From: Streptomyces griseosporeus
Lineage (GTDB): Bacteria; Actinomycetota; Actinomycetes; Streptomycetales; Streptomycetaceae
DNA length: 64,000 nt
Reading direction: 5' to 3'
Assembly: GCF_014656055.1 (NCBI RefSeq)
Contig: NZ_BNBR01000005.1
Location: 310,001 to 374,000 of the forward strand
Shown here: positions 44,075 to 52,439 of the stretch, one piece after another
Layout: every line of letters starts with the position of its first letter
How positions within the stretch are numbered: the first letter of the stretch is position 1
Notes under the pieces: generated by a model
The model's input: the letters and a program-made list of their open reading frames with translations, nothing else
Told to the model about the DNA's origin: nothing
The model's database searches: none
Made by a program: the position numbers and the translations under genes

Positions 44075-45044
44075 GACGGGTGGCGAGGGTGACGGTCAGG
44101 GCGACGGCCAGGCCGGCCGCCAGCAGCAGCCAGGCCGTGGTGCGCAGGGTCGCGGTGAGGGCGTCGTAGACCGCGCCCGCGGCCGGTTCGGAGACCTCGG
44201 CGGGCAGGTCGCCCAGGGTGAGCCGCCGTCCGACGGCGACCGCGAGGCCCAGCAGCGCGCCGCCGAGCGCCGTGCCGAGGGCGGTCGCGGTGACCGCGCG
44301 GCGGCGGCAGGCGGCGACCGCGATCCCGGCGGCGGCGAGGACGAGCGAGCTGACGGGCAGCCAGAAACCGGCGACTTCGAGCACGTCGTACCCCTTGCGC
44401 AGGCGGGCCAGTTCGCCGGGCGGCAGCAGCGCGACCTCGGTGTGCCGCACCGGGATGCGGTGGGCGAACGGCACGTTGTCGGCGGCCAGTTGCTCCTTGA
44501 GGCCGGCGGTGACGGGGCCCAGGTCGATGGTGACCGGCTGGCCGTCGCCCTCGCGCAGGGAGCGCAGGACGGCGTCGTGGGCGGCCCGGTTGGCGGTGTC
44601 CCAGGTGGTGCGGAAGGCGTCGGTGCGGGTGAAGGAGCGCACCGCGTCGTGCACGAACGGGCCGAGCGCGCCGTGCGCCGGGCCCGCGTCGACGTGCCGC
44701 AGGATGCCGGAGCCGACGGTGTCGGCGATCTGTCCCTGCACGGCCGGGTCGGAGGCGAGGGGGCCCATCGTGGTGACGTAACGCCCGGTGTCCGCGAGGC
44801 CGTACGCCACCCAGGCCGCGAGTGCGCCGAACGGCACGAGCAGGCAGGACAGGGCGATGAGGACGGCCGAGGCGGCGGTCCGCAGGCGTCGGGACACGCC
44901 TCCAGGCAACGGCGCGGGGGGTCGGGGCGCGAGCGGGCGGGGCCGTTCGGGTGGTCTCGGCGGGGAAAGAGGGGGAGGAATAGGGGGAGGAATATGCCAA
45001 TTGCATAGGTCATCCCTCGGTCCGGCGCTCCCACCCGCTCCCAC
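43980..45044 (-). CDS. two-segment membrane protein, unknown function
   Basis: A protein of up to 354 residues. A Pro-rich cytoplasmic head (1-45) precedes a first helix (about 57-82), a roughly 145-residue soluble outside domain (with YVTTMGPLASDPAVQGQIADTV and DLGPVTAGLKEQL), three further helices (about 225-260, 265-285, 305-330) and a basic, Pro-rich tail. Similar actinobacterial proteins are annotated only as membrane proteins. The start is uncertain: GTG 45044 gives a run of prolines, and GTG 44897 would remove it. The C-terminal coding sequence overlaps the MocR gene by 95 bp. Confidence 0.68.
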   Translation of the reverse strand: MGAGGSAGPRDDLCNWHIPPPIPPPLSPPRPPERPRPLAPRPPAPLPGGVSRRLRTAASAVLIALSCLLVPFGALAAWVAYGLADTGRYVTTMGPLASDPAVQGQIADTVGSGILRHVDAGPAHGALGPFVHDAVRSFTRTDAFRTTWDTANRAAHDAVLRSLREGDGQPVTIDLGPVTAGLKEQLAADNVPFAHRIPVRHTEVALLPPGELARLRKGYDVLEVAGFWLPVSSLVLAAAGIAVAACRRRAVTATALGTALGGALLGLAVAVGRRLTLGDLPAEVSEPAAGAVYDALTATLRTTAWLLLAAGLAVALTVTLATRLTARRGRPPLPAPESAAPAPDPAPPRSRARA

Positions 45045-45073
45045 CTGCCCCTTCCGCTCTCCGGTGGAGGGTT

Positions 45074-45087
45074 CACCCGAACGGGTG
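45074..45087. promoter_or_regulatory. palindrome upstream of small exported gene
   Basis: A perfect CACCCG-AA-CGGGTG palindrome lies 32 bp before an ATG and 30 bp before the first base of the divergent membrane-protein gene, so it may be an operator for either. It also contains a GAAC core, which could be part of an extracytoplasmic sigma-factor promoter, though no clear partner hexamer was found. Confidence 0.4.
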
Positions 45088-45118
45088 TTTCCTGGTGCTG
45101 GGGAGAAGGAGGCCGATC

Positions 45119-45631
45119 ATGCGCACCACTCCGGCCCTGCGGATCCTGGCCGCGGCCCTGCTCACCGGTGGCACCCTCGCCGTCTCGGCGGCGGGCACCA
45201 CAGCGGCGGCAGCCCCGCCGACCTTCGCCGAAGGACACGAAGGACACGGTGGCGGACACGGCTCCGGTCCCGTATGGGGCACCATCGTCTCCCGCACGGA
45301 CCTCAACGTGCGGCAGCAACCCACCACCCACTCGCCCGTCGCCGGCTCGCTCGCCCCGGGCAGCCAGGACCGCGTCGAGTGCAAGGTCCGCGGACAGAGC
45401 GTCAACGGAAACCCGTACTGGTACTGGCTCGCCGGCGCCCAGGCATGGGCCAGCGCCGCCTTCGTCGACACGGGCGGGGCGCGGGTGCCGACCTGCGCCG
45501 ACCCGTGCCCGCAGTGGAAGGACGGCTGGCGCAACGCCGACTGGTCCGACCCCGAGTGGAACGAACCCTGGGCCGTCACGGCCACCGTGTCCGTCACCGT
45601 CAGCGGTTCCTGGAGCTGGACGGTGTCCTGA
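45119..45631 (+). CDS. small exported SH3-like protein
   Basis: A 170-residue protein. The signal peptide ends near TAAAA (residue 32), followed by a His/Gly-rich spacer and an SH3-like domain (VSRTDLNVRQQPTTHSPVAGSL). The C-terminus is a run of small strands rich in Trp and Ser (VSGSWSWTVS). Four cysteines are present. GAAGGAGG precedes the ATG at 45119. The role is unknown, probably wall-associated. Confidence 0.78.
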   Translation: MRTTPALRILAAALLTGGTLAVSAAGTTAAAAPPTFAEGHEGHGGGHGSGPVWGTIVSRTDLNVRQQPTTHSPVAGSLAPGSQDRVECKVRGQSVNGNPYWYWLAGAQAWASAAFVDTGGARVPTCADPCPQWKDGWRNADWSDPEWNEPWAVTATVSVTVSGSWSWTVS

Positions 45632-45697
45632 GACCTCGTCGGTCGGCCGGGGCGGACGGTCCCCGGACGTACCGGTGAGTGGAGGGATGAGGGAAAA

Positions 45698-45731
45698 CGT
45701 GGGCCCCGGTGCACGAACACCGGGGCCCACG
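45698..45731. terminator. terminator between two small genes
   Basis: A 14-bp perfect stem (45698-45711 with 45718-45731) carries a CACGAA loop. It lies between convergent genes (ends 45631 and 45749) and should serve both. Confidence 0.9.
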
Positions 45732-45748
45732 CCGTGTCCCCGTGGGGG

Positions 45749-46261
45749 TCAGCGGATGCGGTTCCCTTCCGCGTCCTCCCGCGTGTAGTAGCGGTAGAAG
45801 AACACGACGAAGATCGCCGCGCCGACCACCGCGCCCATGGCGATGGACCGCAGGACGGGTGCGCCGCTCTGGCTGTAGAGGAAGCCGACGGCCGCGCCGG
45901 CGAACGCCGACTTCACGGCCGAGTGCAACTCGCGCTGGAGCTTGGGCGCCCACAGCGCCACGGCGATGCACAGCACGATGAAGACGACCGCGGTGACGAA
46001 CCCGAACAGCAGGTTCCAGCCGGTGATGGGGCCGCCTCCGCGCCGGTTGGCCGCCGCCCAGTAGCCGTAGACCAGGCCGAGGACGACCGGGACGCCGAAC
46101 CGGGCCATCGTGTGCACGCGCTCGCTGAAGACGTCGGGCATACGTGTGGTGCCCGGCCGCTTGCCGGTCTTCGGCCGCCCGATGCGCAGCGGGCCGTCGG
46201 GACGCCCGGCGGACGGACCGTAGGGACTGCCGGCGCCGGGCGCCGGTGCCGCATGAGCCAT
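45749..46261 (-). CDS. membrane protein with three to four helices, unknown function
   Basis: A 170-residue protein with a Pro/Gly-rich N-terminus. Transmembrane stretches are FGVPVVLGLVYGYWAAA, GWNLLFGFVTAVVFIVLCIAVALWA, SAFAGAAVGFLYS and MGAVVGAAIFVVFFYRYY. The acidic C-terminal tail is EDAEGNRIR. AGAGGAG precedes the ATG. The family is unknown to me. It is divergent from the phosphatase that follows. Confidence 0.75.
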   Translation of the reverse strand: MAHAAPAPGAGSPYGPSAGRPDGPLRIGRPKTGKRPGTTRMPDVFSERVHTMARFGVPVVLGLVYGYWAAANRRGGGPITGWNLLFGFVTAVVFIVLCIAVALWAPKLQRELHSAVKSAFAGAAVGFLYSQSGAPVLRSIAMGAVVGAAIFVVFFYRYYTREDAEGNRIR

Positions 46262-46494
46262 GAGAGCACTCCTCTCTCTCCTCGCCCCCGCCTACCAGAG
46301 CACACCTGGCGCGGACGGCTGGCAAGTCGGTGAGTGCCCTGGACGCCGTGGGTGAATCGGGGGCCCTGCCGCCCACCCGCTCGGCGCCCCGGGTTCATCC
46401 GCCCCCGCCCGCTGATGCGAACCCGCAAGCGGCGTGTTTCGCTGGGCGCGTGGGAAGCGGTGCCGGACGGGCGGGCGGTGGAGACCGGCCCGCG

Positions 46495-47676
46495 GTGGTG
46501 GCAGGAGGCGGGCGGCAGCGGCTGCTCGACCGGTACCCGTACGCCGGGCGCCGGGACGTCGTGCGCCGGCACGAGCTGCTGCGCGTCCGGGGCCGCAGCG
46601 TGGCCTGGGTGCCACCGCTGCTGCTGCTCGCCGCGATCGCGGTGGCCGACATCAACACCCCGCCGTCGTTCCGGATCGTCTCCTGGATCGTGCTGGTGCC
46701 CGGCATCGCCGCCGCGATCTGCGGGGTGTGGGGCACCGCCGTCTTCGCGGTGCTCGCGCTCGTCACCTACGTCGGCGTGGACAGCGGCTGGGGCGAGGGC
46801 GACCACGCCGGGCTCAGCGACTTCGTCCTCGTCGCCATCGGCGGCGCCCTCGCCACGCTTGCCTGCGTGGTCCGGGTCCGCGAGGAGCGGCGGATGCTGC
46901 ACATGACGCACATCGCCGAGACCACCCGCCGCACCGTCCTGCGCCCGCTGCCGCCCGGCTGGGGCGGCCTCGACCACGCCGCCGTGTACCTCGCCGCGGA
47001 CAGCGACGCGCGCGTCGGCGGCGACTTCTACGACATCCAGCCCGGCCCGCACGGCACCCGCGTCCTCCTCGGCGACGTGCAGGGCAAGGGCCTGGGCGCG
47101 GTGGAGGCGGCGGCCGCGCTGCTCGGCACGTTCCGCGAGGCCGGCTACCACGAGCCGGACCTGGCGACGGTCGCCGCCCGTCTGGAGACCCGGATGGTCC
47201 GCCACCGCGGCCACCTCGCCGCGCTCGGCCGGGAGGAGGACAGCGACCGCTTCGCCACCGCCGTGCTGGTCGGCTTCCCCGCGGACGAGCCCGGCGTGGT
47301 CGAGATCGCCGGCTTCGGCCACGAGCCGCCCCTGGTGGTCGGCCCGCGCACGGTACGGCCCCTGCCGCCCGGCGACGGGCTGCCGCTGGGCCTCGGCGAC
47401 CTCACCGGCGGCACCCTGCCCGCCGTGCGCCGGGTGCCGCTCGCCCCCGACGAGACGCTGCTGCTGGTCACCGACGGCGTCACCGAGGCCCGCGACGGCG
47501 AGCGCGTCTTCTACCCGCTCGCCGACGAGGTGGCCCGCGCCGTCGCCGCCGACCCGCGCGCCGCCGACCCCCGCCGCCTGGTCGCCCTCGTCCGTGACGG
47601 CACCCTGCGCCACTGCGGGGGCCGTCTCGGCGACGACACCACGGTGTTCGCGGTCCGCCGCGCCGCCCGGCGCTGA
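46495..47676 (+). CDS. membrane PP2C (SpoIIE-type) phosphatase
   Basis: About 393 residues from GTG 46495. Three transmembrane helices (about 40-125) precede a cytoplasmic SpoIIE phosphatase domain with metal ligands in VGGDFYDIQP, GDVQGKGLGA, VTDGVTEARDG and GDDTTVFAV. Substrates are probably anti-anti-sigma proteins. It is followed after 89 bp by the EACC1 and caspase genes on the same strand and might be part of that group. The 5' end is unclear: the long frame back to 46330 has poor codon use, while another frame, starting at ATG 46415, has good codon use up to about 46510. A small frameshift may therefore separate the true start from the body. Confidence 0.82.
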   Translation: MVAGGGRQRLLDRYPYAGRRDVVRRHELLRVRGRSVAWVPPLLLLAAIAVADINTPPSFRIVSWIVLVPGIAAAICGVWGTAVFAVLALVTYVGVDSGWGEGDHAGLSDFVLVAIGGALATLACVVRVREERRMLHMTHIAETTRRTVLRPLPPGWGGLDHAAVYLAADSDARVGGDFYDIQPGPHGTRVLLGDVQGKGLGAVEAAAALLGTFREAGYHEPDLATVAARLETRMVRHRGHLAALGREEDSDRFATAVLVGFPADEPGVVEIAGFGHEPPLVVGPRTVRPLPPGDGLPLGLGDLTGGTLPAVRRVPLAPDETLLLVTDGVTEARDGERVFYPLADEVARAVAADPRAADPRRLVALVRDGTLRHCGGRLGDDTTVFAVRRAARR

Positions 47677-47765
47677 CCGCGCGCCCGCTCGCGCCGGGCG
47701 CGTCCGAGGTCTCCCTTCACGCCGGGGGCGGTGCCATGATGTGGACCATGGCGGAGGGGGATGCA

Positions 47766-48110
47766 GTGGCCGGCTTAGGCGTACGGGTCCGGTTGGACGG
47801 GAACGTGAGCGGCAGCGACGTCGGTGCCCTGAAGAAGTGGCTGGAGCAGGAGCAGCCGCTGGCGGAGCTGATCCGCGAGCACCGGGTGAGCGTCGAGGAA
47901 CGGCACCGCACCGACGGGCCCGCCGGGCACATGGGGCTCGGCACGGAGATCCTGCTGGTCATCGTCGAGACGGGGACCACGGTGACCGTCGCGTCGCTGA
48001 CCCAGCACGTCGAACGGGCGGTGCGGGCCTGGCTGGCCAACCGCCGCCGGGTGGAGAGCGGGGAGCCGCCCCGCCCGCAGATCACCGATCTGGACTCCGA
48101 CGAGAGCTAG
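47766..48110 (+). CDS. EACC1-like effector-associated protein
   Basis: A 114-residue protein resembling EACC1 (effector-associated constant component 1), a small domain that accompanies caspase- or protease-type effectors in proposed bacterial conflict systems. Visible: VRLDGNVSGSDVGALKKWLEQEQPL and GTEILLVIVETGTTVTVASLTQHVERAVRAWL. GTG 47766 is chosen because GGAGGGGG lies 5 nt before it; ATG 47736 is upstream but less well placed. Codon 4 (47775-47777) is TTA, the rare bldA-dependent codon. It is separated from the caspase gene by 4 bp and is translationally coupled to it. Confidence 0.83.
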   Translation: MAGLGVRVRLDGNVSGSDVGALKKWLEQEQPLAELIREHRVSVEERHRTDGPAGHMGLGTEILLVIVETGTTVTVASLTQHVERAVRAWLANRRRVESGEPPRPQITDLDSDES

Positions 48111-48114
48111 CCCG

Positions 48115-50751
48115 GTGAGCGGCTACGACCCGAGCGGCGGAACCAACCGGGCGCTGCTGGTCGGCGTGTCCGAGTACGACCATGTCCGGCCGGCCGACCG
48201 GGAGGGCGTGCCCGGCCAGTTGCCGGGCGTCCTGCACAACCGCAGACAGCTGCGGGACGCGCTGCGGCGGACCGGGCTGTTCGACACGGGCCGGATCGAG
48301 GTGTGCCCGTCGCCGCCGCACGACGCCTTCAACGAGGCGCTGCGGCACGCCGCCCGGGAGACCAGCGGGCTGCTGCTGTTCTACTTCGCCGGGCACGGCA
48401 TCGTGCCCAAGGCGGGCGACGAGCTGTTCCTGCAGATGAGCAACGCGCGGGTGGTCGCGGGCGAGCAGGACGCCTTCCCGAACGCGGTGCCTTTCACCGA
48501 GGTGCTGGCCCAGCTGATCGGCAGCCGCGCCGAGCGGGTCGTGGTCGTCCTGGACTGCTGCTATGCGGGCAACGCGGCGGCCATCTGGCACCGCTTCGAC
48601 CACGTCAAACGGCAGAAGACGCTGCTGCTGATGAGCGTCCAGGCCAACCGCCTCACCGACGCCGGCGACGGCGGCAGAGCGACCCCGTTCACCCACGAAC
48701 TCGTCCAACTCCTCGACGACGGCAGCGGCGAGGAGTTGTGGCTTTCCGGGCTGTACACGCGACTCAAGGAGCGGATGGCGGCGGCCGGCTACCGCACCGC
48801 GCTCGACGACCCGCAGAACCCGCAGGGCGTGTGGGAGCCGGGGGAGGACGTGCTGGTACGGCCGGGCGAGGAACCGGCGCCGGAGCCCGTCCCCGTACCC
48901 GTCCCGACGCCCACCCCCGTACCCACCCCGACACCCCTTCCCCCGAAGCCCCCGCCCCCGAAGCCCCCGCGCACCCCCTTCTGGTCCGCCCTCCTGCGCC
49001 GCCTGCTCACCCCGGCCCGCCGTGTCGCCGCCCGGCTGCGCGGCCTGCGCCCCCGTGCCCTGCTGCTGCTCGTGCTGGCCGTGCTGGTCGCCGGGTTCGG
49101 CGGGTACGGCGTCAGCCGGGTCGTCGGCACCGTGGTCGGCGACGACCGGACCTGTCTGCCCGCGCTGGAGCTGCGGGTGCTCACCGACCCGGAGCTGGAG
49201 CCGACGGTCCGGGCGGCGGCGGACGCGTACCTGACGTCGGACGCCAACACCGACCACGGCTGCCGCCGCACCGGCATCACCGTCTACAGCGCGGGGGCCG
49301 CCGACGCGGTGACCGCGCTGCGTGAGCGGACCGACTCCTGGCAGGAGCCGCGCGACGAGGACGACGACCCGCAGCGGGACGTCGGCCCGCAGCCGGACGT
49401 GTGGATCCCGGCCACCGCCGCCGACGTCCCGAGGGTCGTCCTGGACCGGGACGTGCGGGCGTACGCCGACCTGGAACCGGCCTCCGAGCCGCTGGCGTAC
49501 TCGCCGCTGGTGCTCGCCGTGCCGCAGGGCCTTTCGGCCGGTGCCGACGGGCGCACCGGCCGTCCGCTGGCGGAGCTGGTGGCCGCGCTGCGGCAGCGGC
49601 ACCCGCAGGCCGAGGTGCGCCGCCCCGACCCGGAGTACACCGACACCGCGCTGCTCGCGACGATGGGCCTGTACGGCGAGGCGGGCGGGGCGCGCGCCGC
49701 CGAGCAGCGCCTCGCGCAGCCGGGCCCGCCCGCGCCGACCGCCGCCGAGCTGCTGTGCGCGCTGCCGCAGGACGAGGCGGTGGACGAGCGGACGGCGGCG
49801 CTGGTGCCGGAGTTCCTGCTGAAGAGCGGCGTCGGCTGTGCCCGGGCGGCGCGGGCGCCGCGCGTGGCGGAGTACCCGGCGGACGTGCCCGCGCTGGAGC
49901 CGGCGTTCGTGCGGGTGCGCTGGCGGGACGGTGACCGGGACGCCGCCGCGCGGGACGACGCGGTGCGGTACTTCCAGGACTGGCTGTACGCCGCGGAGGG
50001 CGGGCAGAAGGTGCTCGGCGCGGCGGGCTTCCGCTCGGCGCGCGCCGGGCATCCCCTGCTGGACGCGAAGCCCGGCACCGGTGTCCTGCCGGCGCTGCCG
50101 GCGGGCCTGCGGGGCGCGGCGGAGCCGTCCGCGCTGACCGCGGCACTCGGCGCCTACCGCAGCGCGAACGGGCCCGGCCGGGTGCTGTTCCTGCTGGACA
50201 GCTCCGGCTCGATGGGCAGCCTGTGGAAGGGGGCGAGCGGCGGTCCGGGCCTGCTCAAGCAGTCCCTGGGCGGGCTCGGCGCGCAGGACGAGTACGGGGT
50301 GTGGGCGGTGTACGGCACCACCGGCAAGGGGTACGCGCCGCTGCTGCCGTTCGGCCGGCACAAGCGGGCCGACGCCGAGAAGGTGCTGGGCGACGGCGAC
50401 CGCACGCGGGTGCACGACGCGGAGGCCGACCCGCACCGGGCGCTGCTCGCGGCGCTGGACGACATGGCGGGCCGGGGCACCGACGACGACCGGCCGCAGC
50501 TGATCGTGCTGCTCACCGACGACGAGGACGGCAACCGGCTGACCGGCGGCAACCTCACCGCCGTACTGGACCGGGCGCGCGCCGCGGGCGTGCCGGTGGC
50601 GGTGGCGTCGCTGGCGAGCGGCGGCTGCGACCGGGGCCGGGCGGACGCGCGGATCGCGGAGACGAGCGGCGGCCGCTGCCTGGACGCGGCCGACGACCTG
50701 GGCGCGGGGCTCCACGACGAGGTGGCCCGCACCGGGACGGGGGAGGAGTGA
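48115..50751 (+). CDS. membrane-crossing caspase-like peptidase fused to solute-binding-like and VWA domains
   Basis: An 878-residue protein starting at GTG. The caspase-like domain (about 10-250) has the dyad H94 in FAGHG and C149 (with C148) in LDCCYAG. A Pro/Thr-rich linker (255-290) leads to a single transmembrane helix (about 314-338). Beyond it is an outside part: a periplasmic-binding-like domain (about 345-665, with segments YSPLVLAVP, RPLAELVAALRQ, DDAVRYFQDWLY), then a VWA domain (about 688-870) with MIDAS D695-S-S697-G-S699. The peptidase is inside, the sensing part outside. Such fusions suggest cleavage of internal targets when an outside ligand or metal-dependent contact is seen. 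The gene is coupled upstream to EACC1 and downstream, by a GTGA overlap, to a binding lipoprotein. Target unknown. Confidence 0.85.
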   Translation: MSGYDPSGGTNRALLVGVSEYDHVRPADREGVPGQLPGVLHNRRQLRDALRRTGLFDTGRIEVCPSPPHDAFNEALRHAARETSGLLLFYFAGHGIVPKAGDELFLQMSNARVVAGEQDAFPNAVPFTEVLAQLIGSRAERVVVVLDCCYAGNAAAIWHRFDHVKRQKTLLLMSVQANRLTDAGDGGRATPFTHELVQLLDDGSGEELWLSGLYTRLKERMAAAGYRTALDDPQNPQGVWEPGEDVLVRPGEEPAPEPVPVPVPTPTPVPTPTPLPPKPPPPKPPRTPFWSALLRRLLTPARRVAARLRGLRPRALLLLVLAVLVAGFGGYGVSRVVGTVVGDDRTCLPALELRVLTDPELEPTVRAAADAYLTSDANTDHGCRRTGITVYSAGAADAVTALRERTDSWQEPRDEDDDPQRDVGPQPDVWIPATAADVPRVVLDRDVRAYADLEPASEPLAYSPLVLAVPQGLSAGADGRTGRPLAELVAALRQRHPQAEVRRPDPEYTDTALLATMGLYGEAGGARAAEQRLAQPGPPAPTAAELLCALPQDEAVDERTAALVPEFLLKSGVGCARAARAPRVAEYPADVPALEPAFVRVRWRDGDRDAAARDDAVRYFQDWLYAAEGGQKVLGAAGFRSARAGHPLLDAKPGTGVLPALPAGLRGAAEPSALTAALGAYRSANGPGRVLFLLDSSGSMGSLWKGASGGPGLLKQSLGGLGAQDEYGVWAVYGTTGKGYAPLLPFGRHKRADAEKVLGDGDRTRVHDAEADPHRALLAALDDMAGRGTDDDRPQLIVLLTDDEDGNRLTGGNLTAVLDRARAAGVPVAVASLASGGCDRGRADARIAETSGGRCLDAADDLGAGLHDEVARTGTGEE

Positions 50752-52151
50752 CGGGACACGGGACAGCGGTGAGGACGTACGGCGGGGCGCGGTGGCTGCT
50801 CGTGCTTCTCCTGCTGCTGGTGACCGCCTGCACCGGCGGGCAGGGCGGCGGCCCCGGCGGCGGTCCGCCCTCGCCCTCGGAGACGTCCGGGGAGATCGTC
50901 GTGGCCAGCGGCCGGGACGTCACCGGCAAGAACGGCATCCGGCAGCAGCTCATCGACGCCTGGAACGCCCGGCAGGGCGTCTCCGGCTGGACCGCCCGCC
51001 TGGTGGAGCTGCCCGGCTCGGCCGACGAGCAGCGCAGCCAGCTGCTCGGCGCGCTCCAGTCGGGCAGCGCCCGCTACGACGTGGTGAACCTGGACGTGAC
51101 GTGGGTGCCGGAGTTCGCCGAGGCCGGGCTGATCCGTCCGCTGGGCGAGGAGGCGGTGGCGGACCCCGGGGACGTGATCCCGTCCGTGGCGGGTACGGCG
51201 GACTGGCGCGGGGAGCGCTACTCGGTGCCGTTCAACAGCGACGTCGGGCTGCTGTACTACCGGCGTGACTACCTCGCCGCGGCCGGGGTGCGGCAGACGG
51301 ACCTGAGCCGGGGCGTCGGCTGGGAGGAGCTGCACGAGCTGATCGACCAGGTGGACCGGCACCGGCCGAAGGGCTACGAGGCGGGCTGGACCACCCAGCT
51401 CGCCGGGTACGAGGGCCGGACGGTCAACGCGATCGAGGCGTTCGCGTCGGCGGTGCCCGGCCGGACGCTCACCGACGCCGACGGCCGCTACCGGGCGAGC
51501 GAGGACGATCTGCGGGCCGGGCTGACCGAGCTGTGGAGCCGTACCGCGGACGACACCCTGGAGGACGCGTTCACCTCGGACGAGGCGGCCACGCTCAGCG
51601 ACTTCGCGGACGGCCGGACGGCGTTCCTGCGGCACTGGCCGTACGCCTACCGCACCCTGCACCAGACCTTCTCCGACCGGCAGCTCGGCGTGGCCCCGCT
51701 GCCCGGGGCGGCGGTGCTCGGCGGGCAGAACCTGGCGGTGACGTCGTCCTCGCCGCGGGCCCGCAAGGCGGCCGAGCTGATCCGTTTCCTCACCGACGCC
51801 GACAGCGAGCGCTGCCTGCTGGACGCCGGGTTCGCGGCGACCCGCGTCTCCGCCTACGACGACGACCACCGCAGGTGCACCCATGTCGCCACGGCGTCCG
51901 CGGCGCCGTCGGCGACCGGCGAGAGCACCGACCGCATGCCGCGCGACAAGGCAGGCCGACCCCGCTACGCCCGGGACATCCTGCTGCCGGCGCTCACCCA
52001 CGCGGTACAGCGTCCGCGCACCCCGCTGTACGGCGCGTTCACCCAGACCTTCTCCACCGAGCTGGGCGCGCTGTTCACCCGGCGCACCCCGCCGGACCAG
52101 GCCCTGGTGCGGGACCTGGACGAGGCGCTGCGGGGTGCCCTGCCGGACTGA
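50748..52151 (+). CDS. orphan solute-binding lipoprotein (ABC type)
   Basis: A 467-residue protein. A lipobox VTAC with lipidated C28 precedes a bacterial extracellular solute-binding fold of the sugar/trehalose type (SGRDVTGKNGIRQQLIDAWN, NSDVGLLYYRRDYLAAAG, a later AFLRHWPYAYRT). No permease or ATPase gene is adjacent, so it may be a sensor partner for the binding-like domain of the caspase protein and not a transport component; this is inference. The start is GTG 50748 (overlapping the previous stop) or GTG 50769. It ends in a tandem duplication of its last codons (52135-52180). Confidence 0.85.
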   Translation: MTGHGTAVRTYGGARWLLVLLLLLVTACTGGQGGGPGGGPPSPSETSGEIVVASGRDVTGKNGIRQQLIDAWNARQGVSGWTARLVELPGSADEQRSQLLGALQSGSARYDVVNLDVTWVPEFAEAGLIRPLGEEAVADPGDVIPSVAGTADWRGERYSVPFNSDVGLLYYRRDYLAAAGVRQTDLSRGVGWEELHELIDQVDRHRPKGYEAGWTTQLAGYEGRTVNAIEAFASAVPGRTLTDADGRYRASEDDLRAGLTELWSRTADDTLEDAFTSDEAATLSDFADGRTAFLRHWPYAYRTLHQTFSDRQLGVAPLPGAAVLGGQNLAVTSSSPRARKAAELIRFLTDADSERCLLDAGFAATRVSAYDDDHRRCTHVATASAAPSATGESTDRMPRDKAGRPRYARDILLPALTHAVQRPRTPLYGAFTQTFSTELGALFTRRTPPDQALVRDLDEALRGALPD

Positions 52152-52180
52152 GGCGACGGGAGTGCCCTGCAGGACTGAGG
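52135..52180 (+). repeat. tandem duplication of the 3' end of the lipoprotein gene
   Basis: GTGCCCTGCCGGACTGAGG (52135-52153) is repeated with one change at 52162-52180. Each copy carries the same stop trinucleotide, so the second copy is untranslated. A recent slippage event is likely. Confidence 0.75.
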
Positions 52181-52207
52181 GCGGCCGGAGTGCTCGCCGG
52201 CCCGGCT

Positions 52208-52375
52208 CTACGGCTGCTGTGCCGCCCCCGCCACGGGACCCGGCTGCCCGGCGGCTCGCGCGGGCCCCGCGTTGGCGGCGGTGACCAGCGCGGCGACGGC
52301 CAGGACGGCGGCGGCGACGGCACGCGCGACCGGGACGGAGGGGCGTCCGTGGCGCACGGAGGGGCGTCCGAGCAC
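52208..52375 (-). CDS. 55-residue exported peptide
   Basis: A short open frame of 55 codons starting at GTG, with GAGG 6 nt before it. It encodes an Arg-rich head, a strong hydrophobic helix (AVAAAVLAVAALVTAA) and an Ala/Gly/Pro-rich tail ending in QQP. This is the pattern of a signal peptide or a small membrane peptide. It is convergent with the solute-binding lipoprotein and divergent from the HTH-TPR regulator, sharing a region with a palindrome (52426-52439). It is not recognised as any family, and could be a spurious frame. Confidence 0.5.
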   Translation of the reverse strand: MLGRPSVRHGRPSVPVARAVAAAVLAVAALVTAANAGPARAAGQPGPVAGAAQQP

Positions 52376-52425
52376 GGCAACCTCGCAGGGCGGGCAAGAG
52401 CGGTCAACGGCTTTCTCAAGAACGG

Positions 52426-52439
52426 TTAAGCACGCTTAA
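52426..52439. promoter_or_regulatory. palindromic operator candidate before HTH-TPR regulator
   Basis: TTAAGC-AC-GCTTAA is a perfect 14-bp palindrome in an AT-rich island (52411-52456). A related CGTTTAACC lies at 52445-52453. It sits between the divergent small exported gene and the HTH-TPR regulator. Autoregulation by that regulator is plausible. Confidence 0.5.

Noticed and set aside
44096..45730. Second long minus-strand frame across the membrane protein
   Set aside because: Its translation is Pro/Ser/Arg-rich and lacks the transmembrane pattern; the frame ending at 43980 carries clear hydrophobic helices.
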